Positions 18,625-28,784 of a stretch of DNA of 64,000 nucleotides are shown one piece after another (positions within the stretch are counted from its first letter, which is position 1; each line of letters starts with the position of its first letter). The DNA lies in contig DAIDHF010000004.1 of the NCBI GenBank assembly GCA_027452005.1, positions 40,732 through 104,731 of the forward strand. The letters run 5' to 3'. Position numbers and translations under genes: made by a program. Below the pieces are notes generated by a model. The model was not told the origin of the DNA. It saw only the letters and a program-made list of their open reading frames with translations, and did not search any database. The DNA comes from Acidimicrobiales bacterium. GTDB lineage: Bacteria; Actinomycetota; Acidimicrobiia; Acidimicrobiales; JAKAVM01.

Positions 18625-21600
18625 CCTTGGGCAATTCCCACAAAGTTTACAGGAGCATTTTCATTTGGGGGAACAGAGATCTCGCCGGGAGTCGAAAAGA
18701 CGTCTGCATCACCAAAAGACTCTATAATCCCAGTCTGGGTAACTTCCCAGTACCCCTGTCCCGATGGGGTGGCAGCTATCCCCACGACTGGCGACATTAG
18801 GGTCATAGCCCCGGTTGACCCAAAAAATCCGGCGTCGCCAAAGGCAAACACGCCACCATCTGATGCCACCAGCCAGTACCCGTGTCCCGATGGGGTGGCA
18901 GCTATCCCCACGACTGGCGATGCCAAGGTCATAGCCCCGGTTGACCCAAAGAATCCGGCGTCGCCAAAGCTTTCAACATAGCCACCTGACGAGGTCTCCC
19001 AAGAGCCAATACCGGCAGCCTCTAGGGTAGTTGCCACGACTTGTTGTCCGAAAAGGTCTCCGGCACTTTGAGAAAGCAGGGGGGCTGACCCGTAGGTTAG
19101 TTGCGACCCGTTCGAGCTACCTAGAATAAGCCCTTGGCTAAGAGGAATTGGCCCGATAATAATCGACAGGTTTACCTGACCTGTCTTTGGTTGGTTAGAG
19201 GAATCAGCGGCCGTGACCGTTACGTTGTAGGTTCCCCCGGCGAGTGGGACCCCGGATATAAGGCCGCCTTGAGAGAGACCTAATCCCGGAGGAAGGGTTC
19301 CAGTGGTAATTGACCATACATAGGGGGTGCTACCACCCTGGGCCTCTAGCTTTACCGAATACTGGGCACCCACAATTGCTCCCGGTAACGACGAAGTGAG
19401 AGTAGAAAAGCTAGTCGGTGTTACCGAAGGTGCGATAGTTATTGTGAACCACCCGGTGGCTACTAGGGCTAAAGTTGCCGTGTCGGTTACCTCAAGTTCA
19501 ATATTTTGAGTTCCCGAGGCCGTGGGAGTACCAGATATAGTTCCCGTTGAACTCGCAACCACCGACGTAGCTCCAGTTTGAGGCGATACGGTAAGTCCTG
19601 AAGGGAGGGTTCCAGTGGTAATTGACCATGTGTACAAACCAGTACCTCCCGAGGCTGACAACATCGCGCTATAGGGTACCCCGACCTGGCCTTCTGGAAG
19701 AGACACGGTTGTTATTACCAAATTTGGTTGTTCTGCCACCGTGATGGTTATGTTTGTTGAGTACGTGTTGCCTTGGTCATCGGTCGCCGTTACGGTGATG
19801 CCATAAACCCCGGTCACATCGGGGGTCCCTGAGATCTGACCAGAACTAGAAAGAACCAGTCCTCCTGGCAGGCTTGAACCGGTTGAGAAACTTATGGTCC
19901 CGATTCCACCGGAGCCACTAAGAGATGCCGAGTAGGCAACCCCTAAAGTTCCCTGGTTGAGAGTAGTTGTATTTATGGCCAAACCCGTTGGATCACTAGA
20001 GATGACAGCGTCGCCTATTGAGTCACTGGCTCCACAAAACGCACTTGTCGGACAACTCACGGCCTCTAAAGAGAGCGTTCCTGATCCGTCAATCAGGACC
20101 GGCGACCGCCATGAACCACTGTTGAATTCCACAAAGTATCCCTTTGAGTCTACTGCCCCACAAAATACTGTACTCGGACACGATACTGAAGTAAGAGAGC
20201 TTCCAGGATCGATAGTCGTGGGCGACCACGATAACCCGCTGTAGGTGTACTCACTCCCGTTGGTCGCCGTGGCCACGCAAAAGCTGGTCGAGGTACAGGA
20301 AATCGAGGTCAAGTCGACTCCGCTTGCCACGGTTAGTTCACTCCAGGCCCCGGTTGAATAGACGTAGGAGTCCCCGTTGGTAGCCGTGGCCACGCAAAAG
20401 CTGGTCGAGGTACAGGAAATCGAGGTCAAGTCGACTCCGGCCGAAATGAGCGTAGCCGACGACCACGATCCTGAGTATGTGTACTCGTGTCCGGTCGCAT
20501 CAACCCCAACGCACTGGGAACTTGACGCAATGCAGTCGATAGAGTCGACAGCGGTTCCCGAGGCGGTCAAGGTGGTCGCCGTCGACCAGGTCGTACCACT
20601 GTAGATGAATGCGAGTCCTTGTGAAGTGCCGGCTGCACACAGAGTTGAAGAAGCGCATGATAGTCCGGTTACGGGACTTGACGATAGCGAGCTAGGAATG
20701 TGCCAGAAGCTCGACGTGGTTACATGGGACTCCAAGTTCTGTGTTTTGGCGCTGAAAGCAGAAAGCTCATGGTTGGTTGACGAACTAGCTTGGGTCGAAC
20801 TAAAGCTCAAGAGCCACTCATTTGAGTTATTGTCGGCCGCTACACACCCGTTGAACTGAGAGCATGAAAAGGCCGTGATTTGAGTGTTACCAGAAAGCTG
20901 TCCAGCAACCCACGAGCCCGATAAGGCACTGTCATTAGCAAATACCCGACCTCGACTGTCGGCTAAAACGCATGAACCTTGGGAGGTGCATCCCCCGGCA
21001 ATCAGGGGAGTCTGTGAATCAATCCCCGCTACGGTCCACGCTGAGGCGCCGCCGGTGGGGTTGGTTGAGGAGATCACATTGCCATATGAGTCGCCAATAA
21101 GGCACAAGGTGGTCGAGCCACACGTCACGAACTCGGGTTGATTGGCCCCGTCTAGGTTGAACTTAGACCAGCCCACAGGCGACTGGCTGGTCGGGTCGGT
21201 GCTTTCTAAAACGTTCCCTTCGTCGTCTATTGCAATGCAAAGTAGCGTGCTCGGGCAGCTAACCGAGACTATTGAGTGGCCAGGATCCGCGTAGATTGAA
21301 CTCCAAGCCGAGGCAGCTCCAATGGGGTCTGAAGAAACAAGAATATTGCCCCGCTGGTCGCCAGCTACGCACAACGTCGAATTCGGGCACGAAACCGAGT
21401 TGATCGGGGTAGAAAGGTCTATGTCATATATGTTGTAAGAACTAGCCCCCTGGGTAGGATTTTCACTAAAAAGTACGTCGCCGGTTGAATCGACACCTAC
21501 GCACAGCTGGCTAGAAGGACATGCAATAGAGTTGACCGTCGACTCGGTTTGAGTTGAGGCGTACCCCAGTGTTCCCTGGGACCATGAGGGCGACGTGGTA

Positions 21601-22880
21601 TTTACTTGGGACCCCGTGGCAAGGTCAGGGCCAGAGCTCGCAACACAATTGCCTGGACTTGAGCACGCAATTGAAGATACCGGACTTGTCCTGTCAAGCC
21701 CGACTTGTGACCACTGCGAGGCCTGTTGAGAGTTTGTGTTCAGGTCTTCTTCGATCACGCCCTGGTTGTCCACCAAAAAGCATGAACTTTCTGTGGGACA
21801 GCTAACTGAGCTAGCCCCGAGGTCATTTGTTGGACTCTGTACCCAAGATGATGAACCAGGATCTGTAGGCAAGTCAGTGTTGACTAGGGATTTTCCCTGG
21901 GTGCTAACCGCAACGCACTCATTAGAAGTAGGGCACGTAACAGAGGAAATATTTGTCGACGATGCTATTCGAATCGTCGACCAGCTTCCGGCTCCGTTGC
22001 CCGGATTGGTGGATACCAGTAGATTGCCGTACACATCTGAGGCAACACACGAGTAAAAAGGTGATTGGGCGACACACGCGAGCGATGTAAGCTGACTCCC
22101 TCCGTCAATATTGTAGGAAGTCCACTTGGGGGATCTATCGAAGGGGTTCTGACTAAAGAGAAAGTTTCCGGACTGGTCAACTGCACCACACCAGGTGCTA
22201 CTTGGACACGAGAGCCCAGTAAGGCCTACTCGGACCGGGGGGTTAGCCGACGTTTGATCTATCTCGGTAATATCCCAGGTTGGAGTGGACGTGAACGCGT
22301 TTGAACTAAAAAGAAAGTTACCCGCCGAGTCGACGGCTCCGCACAGGACACTAGAGATGCAGCCAACCAAGTTTACACTGTTTGGCGTATCGACTTGACT
22401 TGCAGTCCACGAACTCTGGCCACTAGATGGAGCGATAGGCAGAGTGCTTGACGTGTACGTCCAACCGTTCTTGCCAGTGGCTATGCACGAGGTTATATTT
22501 GGGCACGATATTGAGAAAATTGACGAGCCTGATGGCGAGCTGTATTCCGCATCCCATTCCTGTGAGGTCGTCCAGGCAGAGTTCATCTCCAATATCCTTC
22601 CGTGACTGTCCCCGGCAACACAGAGTCCAATGGATGGACAGGCAATTGTGTCAATCCCAACTGCCGATATCCCGGTACCGGGTGAAAATATCTCTTGAGG
22701 CCCGGAGATGGTTGCCGGGAAGTTAGCTGGAAACCCACTTGGAATACTGGTTGGTGCTGTCTTGGGTGAGCCGTCAGGGGCAAGAGTCGAGGCTCTGGCC
22801 CCAGTGACGTTCAATCCAAACACGCACTCGATTATCAAAACAGGAACGATCCAGATTCGAGTGAGTCTAGATTTTCTCAC
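18621..22880 (-). CDS. Very large secreted repeat protein: tandem two-Cys repeats, putative Ig-like (He_PIG-type) domains, C-terminal 'GYW..A.DGGVFAFGDAGF' repeats
   Basis: 1419 aa; N-terminal hydrophobic segment; many copies of V.SISCPSxxxCVAxDxxGNxLxSxNP; SFSTGSSLPGGLVLSSSGQISGTPDVTGVYGITVTATD; IAATPSGHGYWLVASDGGVFAFGDAGFFGSTGAM. Confidence 0.88.
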   Translation of the reverse strand: MRKSRLTRIWIVPVLIIECVFGLNVTGARASTLAPDGSPKTAPTSIPSGFPANFPATISGPQEIFSPGTGISAVGIDTIACPSIGLCVAGDSHGRILEMNSAWTTSQEWDAEYSSPSGSSIFSISCPNITSCIATGKNGWTYTSSTLPIAPSSGQSSWTASQVDTPNSVNLVGCISSVLCGAVDSAGNFLFSSNAFTSTPTWDITEIDQTSANPPVRVGLTGLSCPSSTWCGAVDQSGNFLFSQNPFDRSPKWTSYNIDGGSQLTSLACVAQSPFYSCVASDVYGNLLVSTNPGNGAGSWSTIRIASSTNISSVTCPTSNECVAVSTQGKSLVNTDLPTDPGSSSWVQSPTNDLGASSVSCPTESSCFLVDNQGVIEEDLNTNSQQASQWSQVGLDRTSPVSSIACSSPGNCVASSGPDLATGSQVNTTSPSWSQGTLGYASTQTESTVNSIACPSSQLCVGVDSTGDVLFSENPTQGASSYNIYDIDLSTPINSVSCPNSTLCVAGDQRGNILVSSDPIGAASAWSSIYADPGHSIVSVSCPSTLLCIAIDDEGNVLESTDPTSQSPVGWSKFNLDGANQPEFVTCGSTTLCLIGDSYGNVISSTNPTGGASAWTVAGIDSQTPLIAGGCTSQGSCVLADSRGRVFANDSALSGSWVAGQLSGNTQITAFSCSQFNGCVAADNNSNEWLLSFSSTQASSSTNHELSAFSAKTQNLESHVTTSSFWHIPSSLSSSPVTGLSCASSTLCAAGTSQGLAFIYSGTTWSTATTLTASGTAVDSIDCIASSSQCVGVDATGHEYTYSGSWSSATLISAGVDLTSISCTSTSFCVATATNGDSYVYSTGAWSELTVASGVDLTSISCTSTSFCVATATNGSEYTYSGLSWSPTTIDPGSSLTSVSCPSTVFCGAVDSKGYFVEFNSGSWRSPVLIDGSGTLSLEAVSCPTSAFCGASDSIGDAVISSDPTGLAINTTTLNQGTLGVAYSASLSGSGGIGTISFSTGSSLPGGLVLSSSGQISGTPDVTGVYGITVTATDDQGNTYSTNITITVAEQPNLVITTVSLPEGQVGVPYSAMLSASGGTGLYTWSITTGTLPSGLTVSPQTGATSVVASSTGTISGTPTASGTQNIELEVTDTATLALVATGWFTITIAPSVTPTSFSTLTSSLPGAIVGAQYSVKLEAQGGSTPYVWSITTGTLPPGLGLSQGGLISGVPLAGGTYNVTVTAADSSNQPKTGQVNLSIIIGPIPLSQGLILGSSNGSQLTYGSAPLLSQSAGDLFGQQVVATTLEAAGIGSWETSSGGYVESFGDAGFFGSTGAMTLASPVVGIAATPSGHGYWLVASDGGVFAFGDAGFFGSTGAMTLMSPVVGIAATPSGQGYWEVTQTGIIESFGDADVFSTPGEISVPPNENAPVNFVGIAQG
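18747..18969. repeat. Two near-identical 97-bp direct repeats (18747-18843 and 18873-18969; period 126 bp = 42 codons)
   Basis: CCAGTACCC.TGTCCCGATGGGGTGGCAGCTATCCCCACGACTGGCGA... present twice in frame in the C-terminal part of the 1419-aa protein gene. Confidence 0.9.
20256..20439. repeat. Two near-identical 67-bp direct repeats (20256-20322 and 20373-20439; period 117 bp = 39 codons)
   Basis: CCCGTTGGT.GCCGTGGCCACGCAAAAGCTGGTCGAGGTACAGGAAATCGAGGTCAAGTCGACTCCG in both copies; encodes DLTSISCTSTSFCVATATNG twice. Confidence 0.9.
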
Positions 22881-22974
22881 GCTGCAACCGATCTAATTCG
22901 CATCTTTGTAATCCTATAAATTCTCGATGAAAGCAGTGTGAGGCCTAAATGTAAGGACCCTCATTCGCTGGCAC

Positions 22975-25230
22975 CTAGGCTTTTAGTTGGCCATCAGGAG
23001 AGTCCTGCCCAAGAGTCCTGATTATAAATGCCAAAACCCGGGCCTCATCTCTCCAGGCGTCATAGCGCCCAGATGGGCCTCCGTGCCCAGCACCCATCTC
23101 AGTCTTGAGGAACACGGTTGTCTCTGGAGAGAGATATCGAATTTTTGCCACCCACTTGGCTGGTTCCCAGTAAGACACCCTGGGATCGTTTAGCCCAGCC
23201 GTGGCCAAGATGGGCGGGAGAATACGACCAGCGACCACGTTGTCATAGGGGCAGTAGGACTTCATGTACATGTACACATCGGAATCGACAATGGGGTTAC
23301 CCCACTCTTCCCACTCTGACGAGGTGAGTGGGAGAGTCTCATCCAAGATAGTGGTCAAGCAGTCGACAAAGGGAACCTCCGCTACCAATGCCCCGAAAAG
23401 GTCGGGAGCCATGTTGGCTATGGCCCCAATTAGGAGTCCGCCAGCGCTCCCACCTCTTGCTGCAAGAAGATCCTTACTAGTAAATTTCTGGTCGATCAAG
23501 TACCGAGCACATGCAATAAAGTCTGTGAACGTGTTTGTCTTATGGTTGAGCTTACCATCCATATACCAGGTCCGCCCCATCTCACCACCGCCTCGAACGT
23601 GGGCAATTGCAAACACGAACCCTCTATCGAGCAGACTGAGTCTTGAAATTGAAAACGTCGGGTCAATTGAAATTTCATATGACCCGTATCCATATAAAAG
23701 ACATGGGTTTAGTTCTGTGCGATCTAAGTGTATTGAGTAGACCAACGAAATTGGAATCGAAGTTCCATCATTGGCCTTTGCCCATATTCGAGATGTCTCG
23801 TAATCCTCTTCATTGAAATCCCCAAGAACTGGTTGACTTTTTAGAAGTATTGACTGCCTAGAGGCCGTATCGAACTCGTACAACGATGATGGGGAGGTCA
23901 TTGACGTATATCCATATCTTACGACCTGGGTATCGACCTCAGGGTTATCTGAAACCCAAACGCATGAAACATCGCTTTTGCACGGTATCTCGTAGGCCTC
24001 ACTAAGATTCCAGGAGGCGTTTAACTCGCCAGTGTGGGAGGGGTTATTGGAAATCGTTTTAGGGATTATTTCGACTGCCGTGGATGCTTGCCGCCGAGAC
24101 TCGAGGGTAAAAAAGTTGGAAAATATCTCAATTCCTTCAAGTCTCTTCCCAGGGGTGTGTGGAATAATCTCTCTTGCCTGTGACTTGTCCCAGTTGCTAT
24201 CTGAAACACACACCACTCTAAAGTCCTGTCCACCCCAATTTGTAAGAACTAAAAAGACGTCACTCAAGTGCTCTATCGAGTACTCAACATCTTTGGACCT
24301 TTCCCAGAACAAATTTGGAGAGTCTAATGGGTGGTCGGTTGGGATAAACCAGGTCTCAGAGGTTGTCTTGCTGTCAGTTTCGATTACGATAAATCGGTCA
24401 TCTTTTGTGGTTCCTAGCCCTACAGAGAACTCGATGTCGTTTTCTTCAAACACCAGAAAATCATTTTTAGTGTCTTGGCCAAGTGCGTGTCTCCAGACTT
24501 GGAACGGGCGCATGGAATCGTCAGTTCTGACATAGAACAAGTAATCTGATCGTCTTGACCAGGCCAGCCCGTAATACGTATTATCAATTGGTCCATCAAC
24601 TATTGATTGTGTGCTTAGGTCTTTTATGTACAAGCTGTAGAGCTCATCTCCGGTAAAGTCTGTTGAGTAGGCCAGAAAGCGGTGAGAAAAATCCAGTTCA
24701 CTTACTCCGAGAGAGAAGTACTCGCTGTTTTGAGCCAGGTCGTTTTCGTCAAGCAAGACTTCTCCAGATTCAGGGTTATCTTGAATTTCGCTATTGACCT
24801 GTTGGTTAGGTCGCAGAAATGAGCCGGTATGGTCAAGCCTGGCCGGCAACCTGCAATGAATTGGATATTGAAGACCTTCTTTAGTGCACGAGTAATAGTA
24901 GTAACCCGAGTCGAGAACTGGAAAGGAAAGGTCGGTCTCTTGAACTCGGGACTTGATCTCTTCATAGATCTTCTCTTCAAGGTCGTGATGGTTTTGGGCC
25001 CACGACTCCAGATACTCGTTTTCAGCCATGAGGTAGCTTTCGACATCGCAGTCATCCCGGTTACGCAGCCAAAAGTAAGGGTCAACCCGGGTATCACCAT
25101 GGGTAGTTAGCTCGGTAAGAATCCTCTTGGCTACCGGGGGCGAAGCATCCGACCCGCCAATCTTCTCAGGTGACTTGGAGCTTTGGACTGGTCGCGAGGT
25201 TTCTATCATCGGGATAAGAGTATATGACAA
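22975..25230 (-). CDS. S9 family prolyl oligopeptidase / oligopeptidase B
   Basis: 751 aa; THGDTRVDPYFWLRNRDDCDVESYLMAENEYLESW, ARGGSAGGLLIGAIANMAPDLFGALVAEVPFVD, GLNDPRVSYWEPAKWVAKIR, GAGHGGPSGRYD. Confidence 0.92.
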   Translation of the reverse strand: MSYTLIPMIETSRPVQSSKSPEKIGGSDASPPVAKRILTELTTHGDTRVDPYFWLRNRDDCDVESYLMAENEYLESWAQNHHDLEEKIYEEIKSRVQETDLSFPVLDSGYYYYSCTKEGLQYPIHCRLPARLDHTGSFLRPNQQVNSEIQDNPESGEVLLDENDLAQNSEYFSLGVSELDFSHRFLAYSTDFTGDELYSLYIKDLSTQSIVDGPIDNTYYGLAWSRRSDYLFYVRTDDSMRPFQVWRHALGQDTKNDFLVFEENDIEFSVGLGTTKDDRFIVIETDSKTTSETWFIPTDHPLDSPNLFWERSKDVEYSIEHLSDVFLVLTNWGGQDFRVVCVSDSNWDKSQAREIIPHTPGKRLEGIEIFSNFFTLESRRQASTAVEIIPKTISNNPSHTGELNASWNLSEAYEIPCKSDVSCVWVSDNPEVDTQVVRYGYTSMTSPSSLYEFDTASRQSILLKSQPVLGDFNEEDYETSRIWAKANDGTSIPISLVYSIHLDRTELNPCLLYGYGSYEISIDPTFSISRLSLLDRGFVFAIAHVRGGGEMGRTWYMDGKLNHKTNTFTDFIACARYLIDQKFTSKDLLAARGGSAGGLLIGAIANMAPDLFGALVAEVPFVDCLTTILDETLPLTSSEWEEWGNPIVDSDVYMYMKSYCPYDNVVAGRILPPILATAGLNDPRVSYWEPAKWVAKIRYLSPETTVFLKTEMGAGHGGPSGRYDAWRDEARVLAFIIRTLGQDSPDGQLKA

Positions 25231-25281
25231 AACAGGACCGTCAAACTGACTGGGTACCGTTGGTCGTACTAAAGTTTACCT

Positions 25282-27051
25282 GTGGAACGTGGTGGTTGGG
25301 CGCTAATATTTTGGCAGATCCGGGCCCGCAAGTGGATAATGATCTTGGCAATAGTGTCGGGGATCTGCTGGATGAGCGCAGCCGTATCGGTGCCTTTACT
25401 CGTTCAAGGGGCAATAGATCGTGGAATCTTAGGTCACCACCAAGGTGCCCTAGTTAAATGGACGATGGCAATATTAGCCGTTGGTTTGGCCCAGGGGGCA
25501 TTTGTTGGCCTTAGAAGGTACCTGGCGTTCTTGGTATCTTATAAGGTAGAAGCGGACCTGAGGAATCGGTTATTTGGACATCTACAGCGACTTCACTTTG
25601 CCTTCCACGACCGAACCCAGACGGGGCAACTAATGTCTCGGGCCGCGTCGGATCTAACACAGATACAGAACTTTGTGGTCTTGATTCCTTTGACTTTGGC
25701 TAACATTCTCATCCTGGTTTCAGTCGTCTCAGTACTGTTTATTGAAAACTGGTTCTTGGCCATTTTAGCCTTGATGGTTCTACCACTGATCCCGATTTTG
25801 GCTCGCAGATTTTCTGGGAGGGTGTTTCCTGCTTCATTATCTCTGCAGAGAGAGCTTGGTCACCTGGCCGAGATCGTTGAAGAGACCCTTTCGGGAATTC
25901 GAGTCATCAAGGGGTTTGGTACTGAAAATCTTCAAGATGCCAAGCTAAGAGGATCCTCGCAAAAGGTGTACCAAAGCGCCCTGGAGGCTGGCAGAATTAG
26001 AGCCTTTTTCACTCCACTCTTGACATTTCTTCCTATTATCGGCTTGGTTCTGGTAGTTTACGCCGGTGGCCACGAAGTCCTCAATGGGACTATCTTGTTA
26101 GGTCAACTTACTGCATTCTTGTTGTACGTTAACCTACTGGTTGCTCCGTTGCAGTTGCCAGCCTGGGTAATTGGCCAGGGTCAGAGGGCCGTGGCGTCTG
26201 CACAACGTGTCATGGAGCTACTTAGGACCGACTCGATGATAGTTGATCCGCCAAACCCACAGAGACTTCCTCGAGAGTCTGCTGGCGAGATTGAGTTCTC
26301 GGGGGTAACTTTCTTCTACGATCGTGAACTTGCTCGTAACGGTGGTGGGGGACACCAAGAATCCTCTAAGCCAGTTTTGGACAATTTCAACCTGAGGGTG
26401 GAGGCTGGTTCGTCAATAGCCTTGGTTGGACCCACCGGGTGTGGTAAATCGACCGTGGCAAGACTGATTTCCCGATTTTACGACGTAGCTAGTGGAACAA
26501 TAACAATTGACGGGCTTGACATAACTCAGGTTGCCCTCAAAGATCTCAGGTCGTCGGTTGGGATTGTGTTTGAAGATACATTTCTCTTCTCTGATACAGT
26601 CCGGGCTAATATCGCCTTTGCAGATCCCAGGGCTCCGCTCGACCTAGTAATTAGTGCCGCCAGCCAGGCCGGGATTGACGAATTTATTAGAAGTCTCGAC
26701 GACGGTTACGACACGGTGATTGGAGAACGGGGATTTTCCTTGTCAGGGGGACAACGCCAGAGGCTGGCCCTGGCCAGAGCCATTCTTTCCAATCCCAGGA
26801 TCCTAATATTGGATGACGCCACCTCGGCAGTTGACCCATCCAAAGAACAAGAAATCTTGCGGGCGATGTCTCAAGTCATGGAAGGTCGAACCACGATAAT
26901 TATTGCCCACCGACCTTCTACAATTGCCCTGGCGGAACAGGTTGCTTTCATGGACAAAGGGAGGGTGCTGGCCCAGGGAACCCACCAACAGCTTCTAGAA
27001 GACGTGGCCCAGTATAGGGATTTATTGATTTCAAGAGTAGAGACAAAATGA
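25282..27051 (+). CDS. ABC transporter, fused permease/ATP-binding half-exporter (1)
   Basis: 589 aa; six-TM region, VGPTGCGKSTVARLISRFYD, FSLSGGQRQRLALARAILSNPRILILDDATSAVD. Confidence 0.92.
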   Translation: MERGGWALIFWQIRARKWIMILAIVSGICWMSAAVSVPLLVQGAIDRGILGHHQGALVKWTMAILAVGLAQGAFVGLRRYLAFLVSYKVEADLRNRLFGHLQRLHFAFHDRTQTGQLMSRAASDLTQIQNFVVLIPLTLANILILVSVVSVLFIENWFLAILALMVLPLIPILARRFSGRVFPASLSLQRELGHLAEIVEETLSGIRVIKGFGTENLQDAKLRGSSQKVYQSALEAGRIRAFFTPLLTFLPIIGLVLVVYAGGHEVLNGTILLGQLTAFLLYVNLLVAPLQLPAWVIGQGQRAVASAQRVMELLRTDSMIVDPPNPQRLPRESAGEIEFSGVTFFYDRELARNGGGGHQESSKPVLDNFNLRVEAGSSIALVGPTGCGKSTVARLISRFYDVASGTITIDGLDITQVALKDLRSSVGIVFEDTFLFSDTVRANIAFADPRAPLDLVISAASQAGIDEFIRSLDDGYDTVIGERGFSLSGGQRQRLALARAILSNPRILILDDATSAVDPSKEQEILRAMSQVMEGRTTIIIAHRPSTIALAEQVAFMDKGRVLAQGTHQQLLEDVAQYRDLLISRVETK

Positions 27052-28784
27052 CGGATAGCGGACGGACTCGGGTCTTAGTTCCCCTAAGCGAGTACAAAGG
27101 TAGACTATTAGTCCTACTCGCCCTGGTGATTGGGTGGTCGGCAACTTTGATCGTTGGTCCGGCCCTGGTGGCTTACGCGATAGACCAGGGTATCCGCAAA
27201 CACCACGGGGGACCCATATTTATTGCGACAGCCGGGTACGTAGCCTCGGCACTTGTGGGTGCTTCATTGTTTCGATTGGTTATTCGCAAGGTAACCGACA
27301 CAGGTGAGCGGGTATTGCAAGGGATTAGGATCTCAATATTCCAACACATACTTTCCATGCCACTAGGATTTTTTGACTCCGAGCGTACTGGCAGGCTCGT
27401 GTCAAGAATGACCACCGACATGGACGCCCTGGAGAATCTCGTTCAGCAAGGCCTCGTCCAATTGGTGTCCAACGCGTTCTTGCTGACAATAACACTGATA
27501 GTTCTCGCGGTCATGTCGCCGATTCTGTTTGGACTTTGCCTGCTGACTATTCCGGTTTTGTTGACCGCTAGTATCTGGTTCAAACGTCGATCCGCGGTAG
27601 CCTACCTGTCGGTGCGAGACGCAATTGGGCGCACGATGACAAGCCTACAAGAGGGCCTTTCCGGGGTCCGGGTAGTTCAGGCATTTGCCAGTGAAGATTA
27701 CGTTGTAAGGGGATTCAAAGGGCATAACCGGGCTCAGGTGTTGGCCAACATGCGGGCCGTATCGATTTCGGCTAGATACTTCCCTGTCATTGAAGCGTCT
27801 TCTGTGGCTACAACTGCCGGCATTGTCGGATTGGGTGGGTATTTAGCTCACCGGCACATGATTCCTTTAGGTACCGTAGTCGCCTTTGTGTTGTACATGG
27901 GCAATCTGTTTTCTCCAATTCAGCAAACCAGCCAACAGTTTGACCTCCTCCAGTCTGCCGGGGCGGCCTTTACCAAGCTCAAGAACCTACTATCAATCGA
28001 GCCCCCGTTGGTAGAGGTGGCAAAGCCCACGGATTTGCCCAGACACGGTGCAGTTGTCTTTAGTGACGTGTCTTTTGGTTACTCTCTAGATAGTCCAGTT
28101 TTAACGGATATCAATCTTGAAATTCGTCCCGGTGAACACGTGGCACTTGTGGGACCAACCGGGGCAGGTAAGTCATCCATAGCCAAGTTGATTGCTAGAT
28201 TTTATGATCCCCTTAGTGGAGAGGTAAGTTTTGGCGGAATAGATCTTAGGCAGGCCTCGTTCGAGTCCTTGCGCAAGACCATAGTTGTTGTCAGTCAAGA
28301 AGCCTTTGTATTTGACGGGACGATTTCTTCGAATATTCGCATGGGAAATAATGATATTCCAGACGACCAGGTAAAAAGAGCGCTAGAGGCTGTTGGGGGG
28401 ACGCAAGTGATTTTGGGAATTACAGGTGGTATTCATGCGGTCGTCTCGGAGGGAGGAGCGACCTTGTCAGCCGGAGAAAAGCAGATTATCTCTCTTGCTC
28501 GGGTTGCCCTGGTCGAACCTTCTGTAATCATTCTAGATGAAGCTACGTCTAATCTGGACCCGATGACCGAGTCAATCGTGGAAGGTGCCGTGTCAAGGTT
28601 GGCCCAGGGGAGGACCTTGGTAACAATAGCCCACAGGCTCTCTACAGCCCAACGAGCCGATCGGGTAATTGTTGTAGACCACGGACAAGTTGTCCAGGTT
28701 GGATCGCACGATGAGCTGGTCAAGATTCCCGGTCATTACCAGGATCTAAACTCGGCATGGTTGAGAGGAAGAGACTCCGCGTGA
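27048..28784 (+). CDS. ABC transporter, fused permease/ATP-binding half-exporter (2)
   Basis: 578 aa; ATGA overlap with the preceding gene; VGPTGAGKSSIAKLIARFYD, ATLSAGEKQIISLARVALVEPSVIILDEATSNLD. Confidence 0.92.
   Translation: MTDSGRTRVLVPLSEYKGRLLVLLALVIGWSATLIVGPALVAYAIDQGIRKHHGGPIFIATAGYVASALVGASLFRLVIRKVTDTGERVLQGIRISIFQHILSMPLGFFDSERTGRLVSRMTTDMDALENLVQQGLVQLVSNAFLLTITLIVLAVMSPILFGLCLLTIPVLLTASIWFKRRSAVAYLSVRDAIGRTMTSLQEGLSGVRVVQAFASEDYVVRGFKGHNRAQVLANMRAVSISARYFPVIEASSVATTAGIVGLGGYLAHRHMIPLGTVVAFVLYMGNLFSPIQQTSQQFDLLQSAGAAFTKLKNLLSIEPPLVEVAKPTDLPRHGAVVFSDVSFGYSLDSPVLTDINLEIRPGEHVALVGPTGAGKSSIAKLIARFYDPLSGEVSFGGIDLRQASFESLRKTIVVVSQEAFVFDGTISSNIRMGNNDIPDDQVKRALEAVGGTQVILGITGGIHAVVSEGGATLSAGEKQIISLARVALVEPSVIILDEATSNLDPMTESIVEGAVSRLAQGRTLVTIAHRLSTAQRADRVIVVDHGQVVQVGSHDELVKIPGHYQDLNSAWLRGRDSA

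Noticed and set aside
24032-24535. 167-aa plus-strand ORF
   Set aside because: Antisense to the oligopeptidase B gene; no family features.
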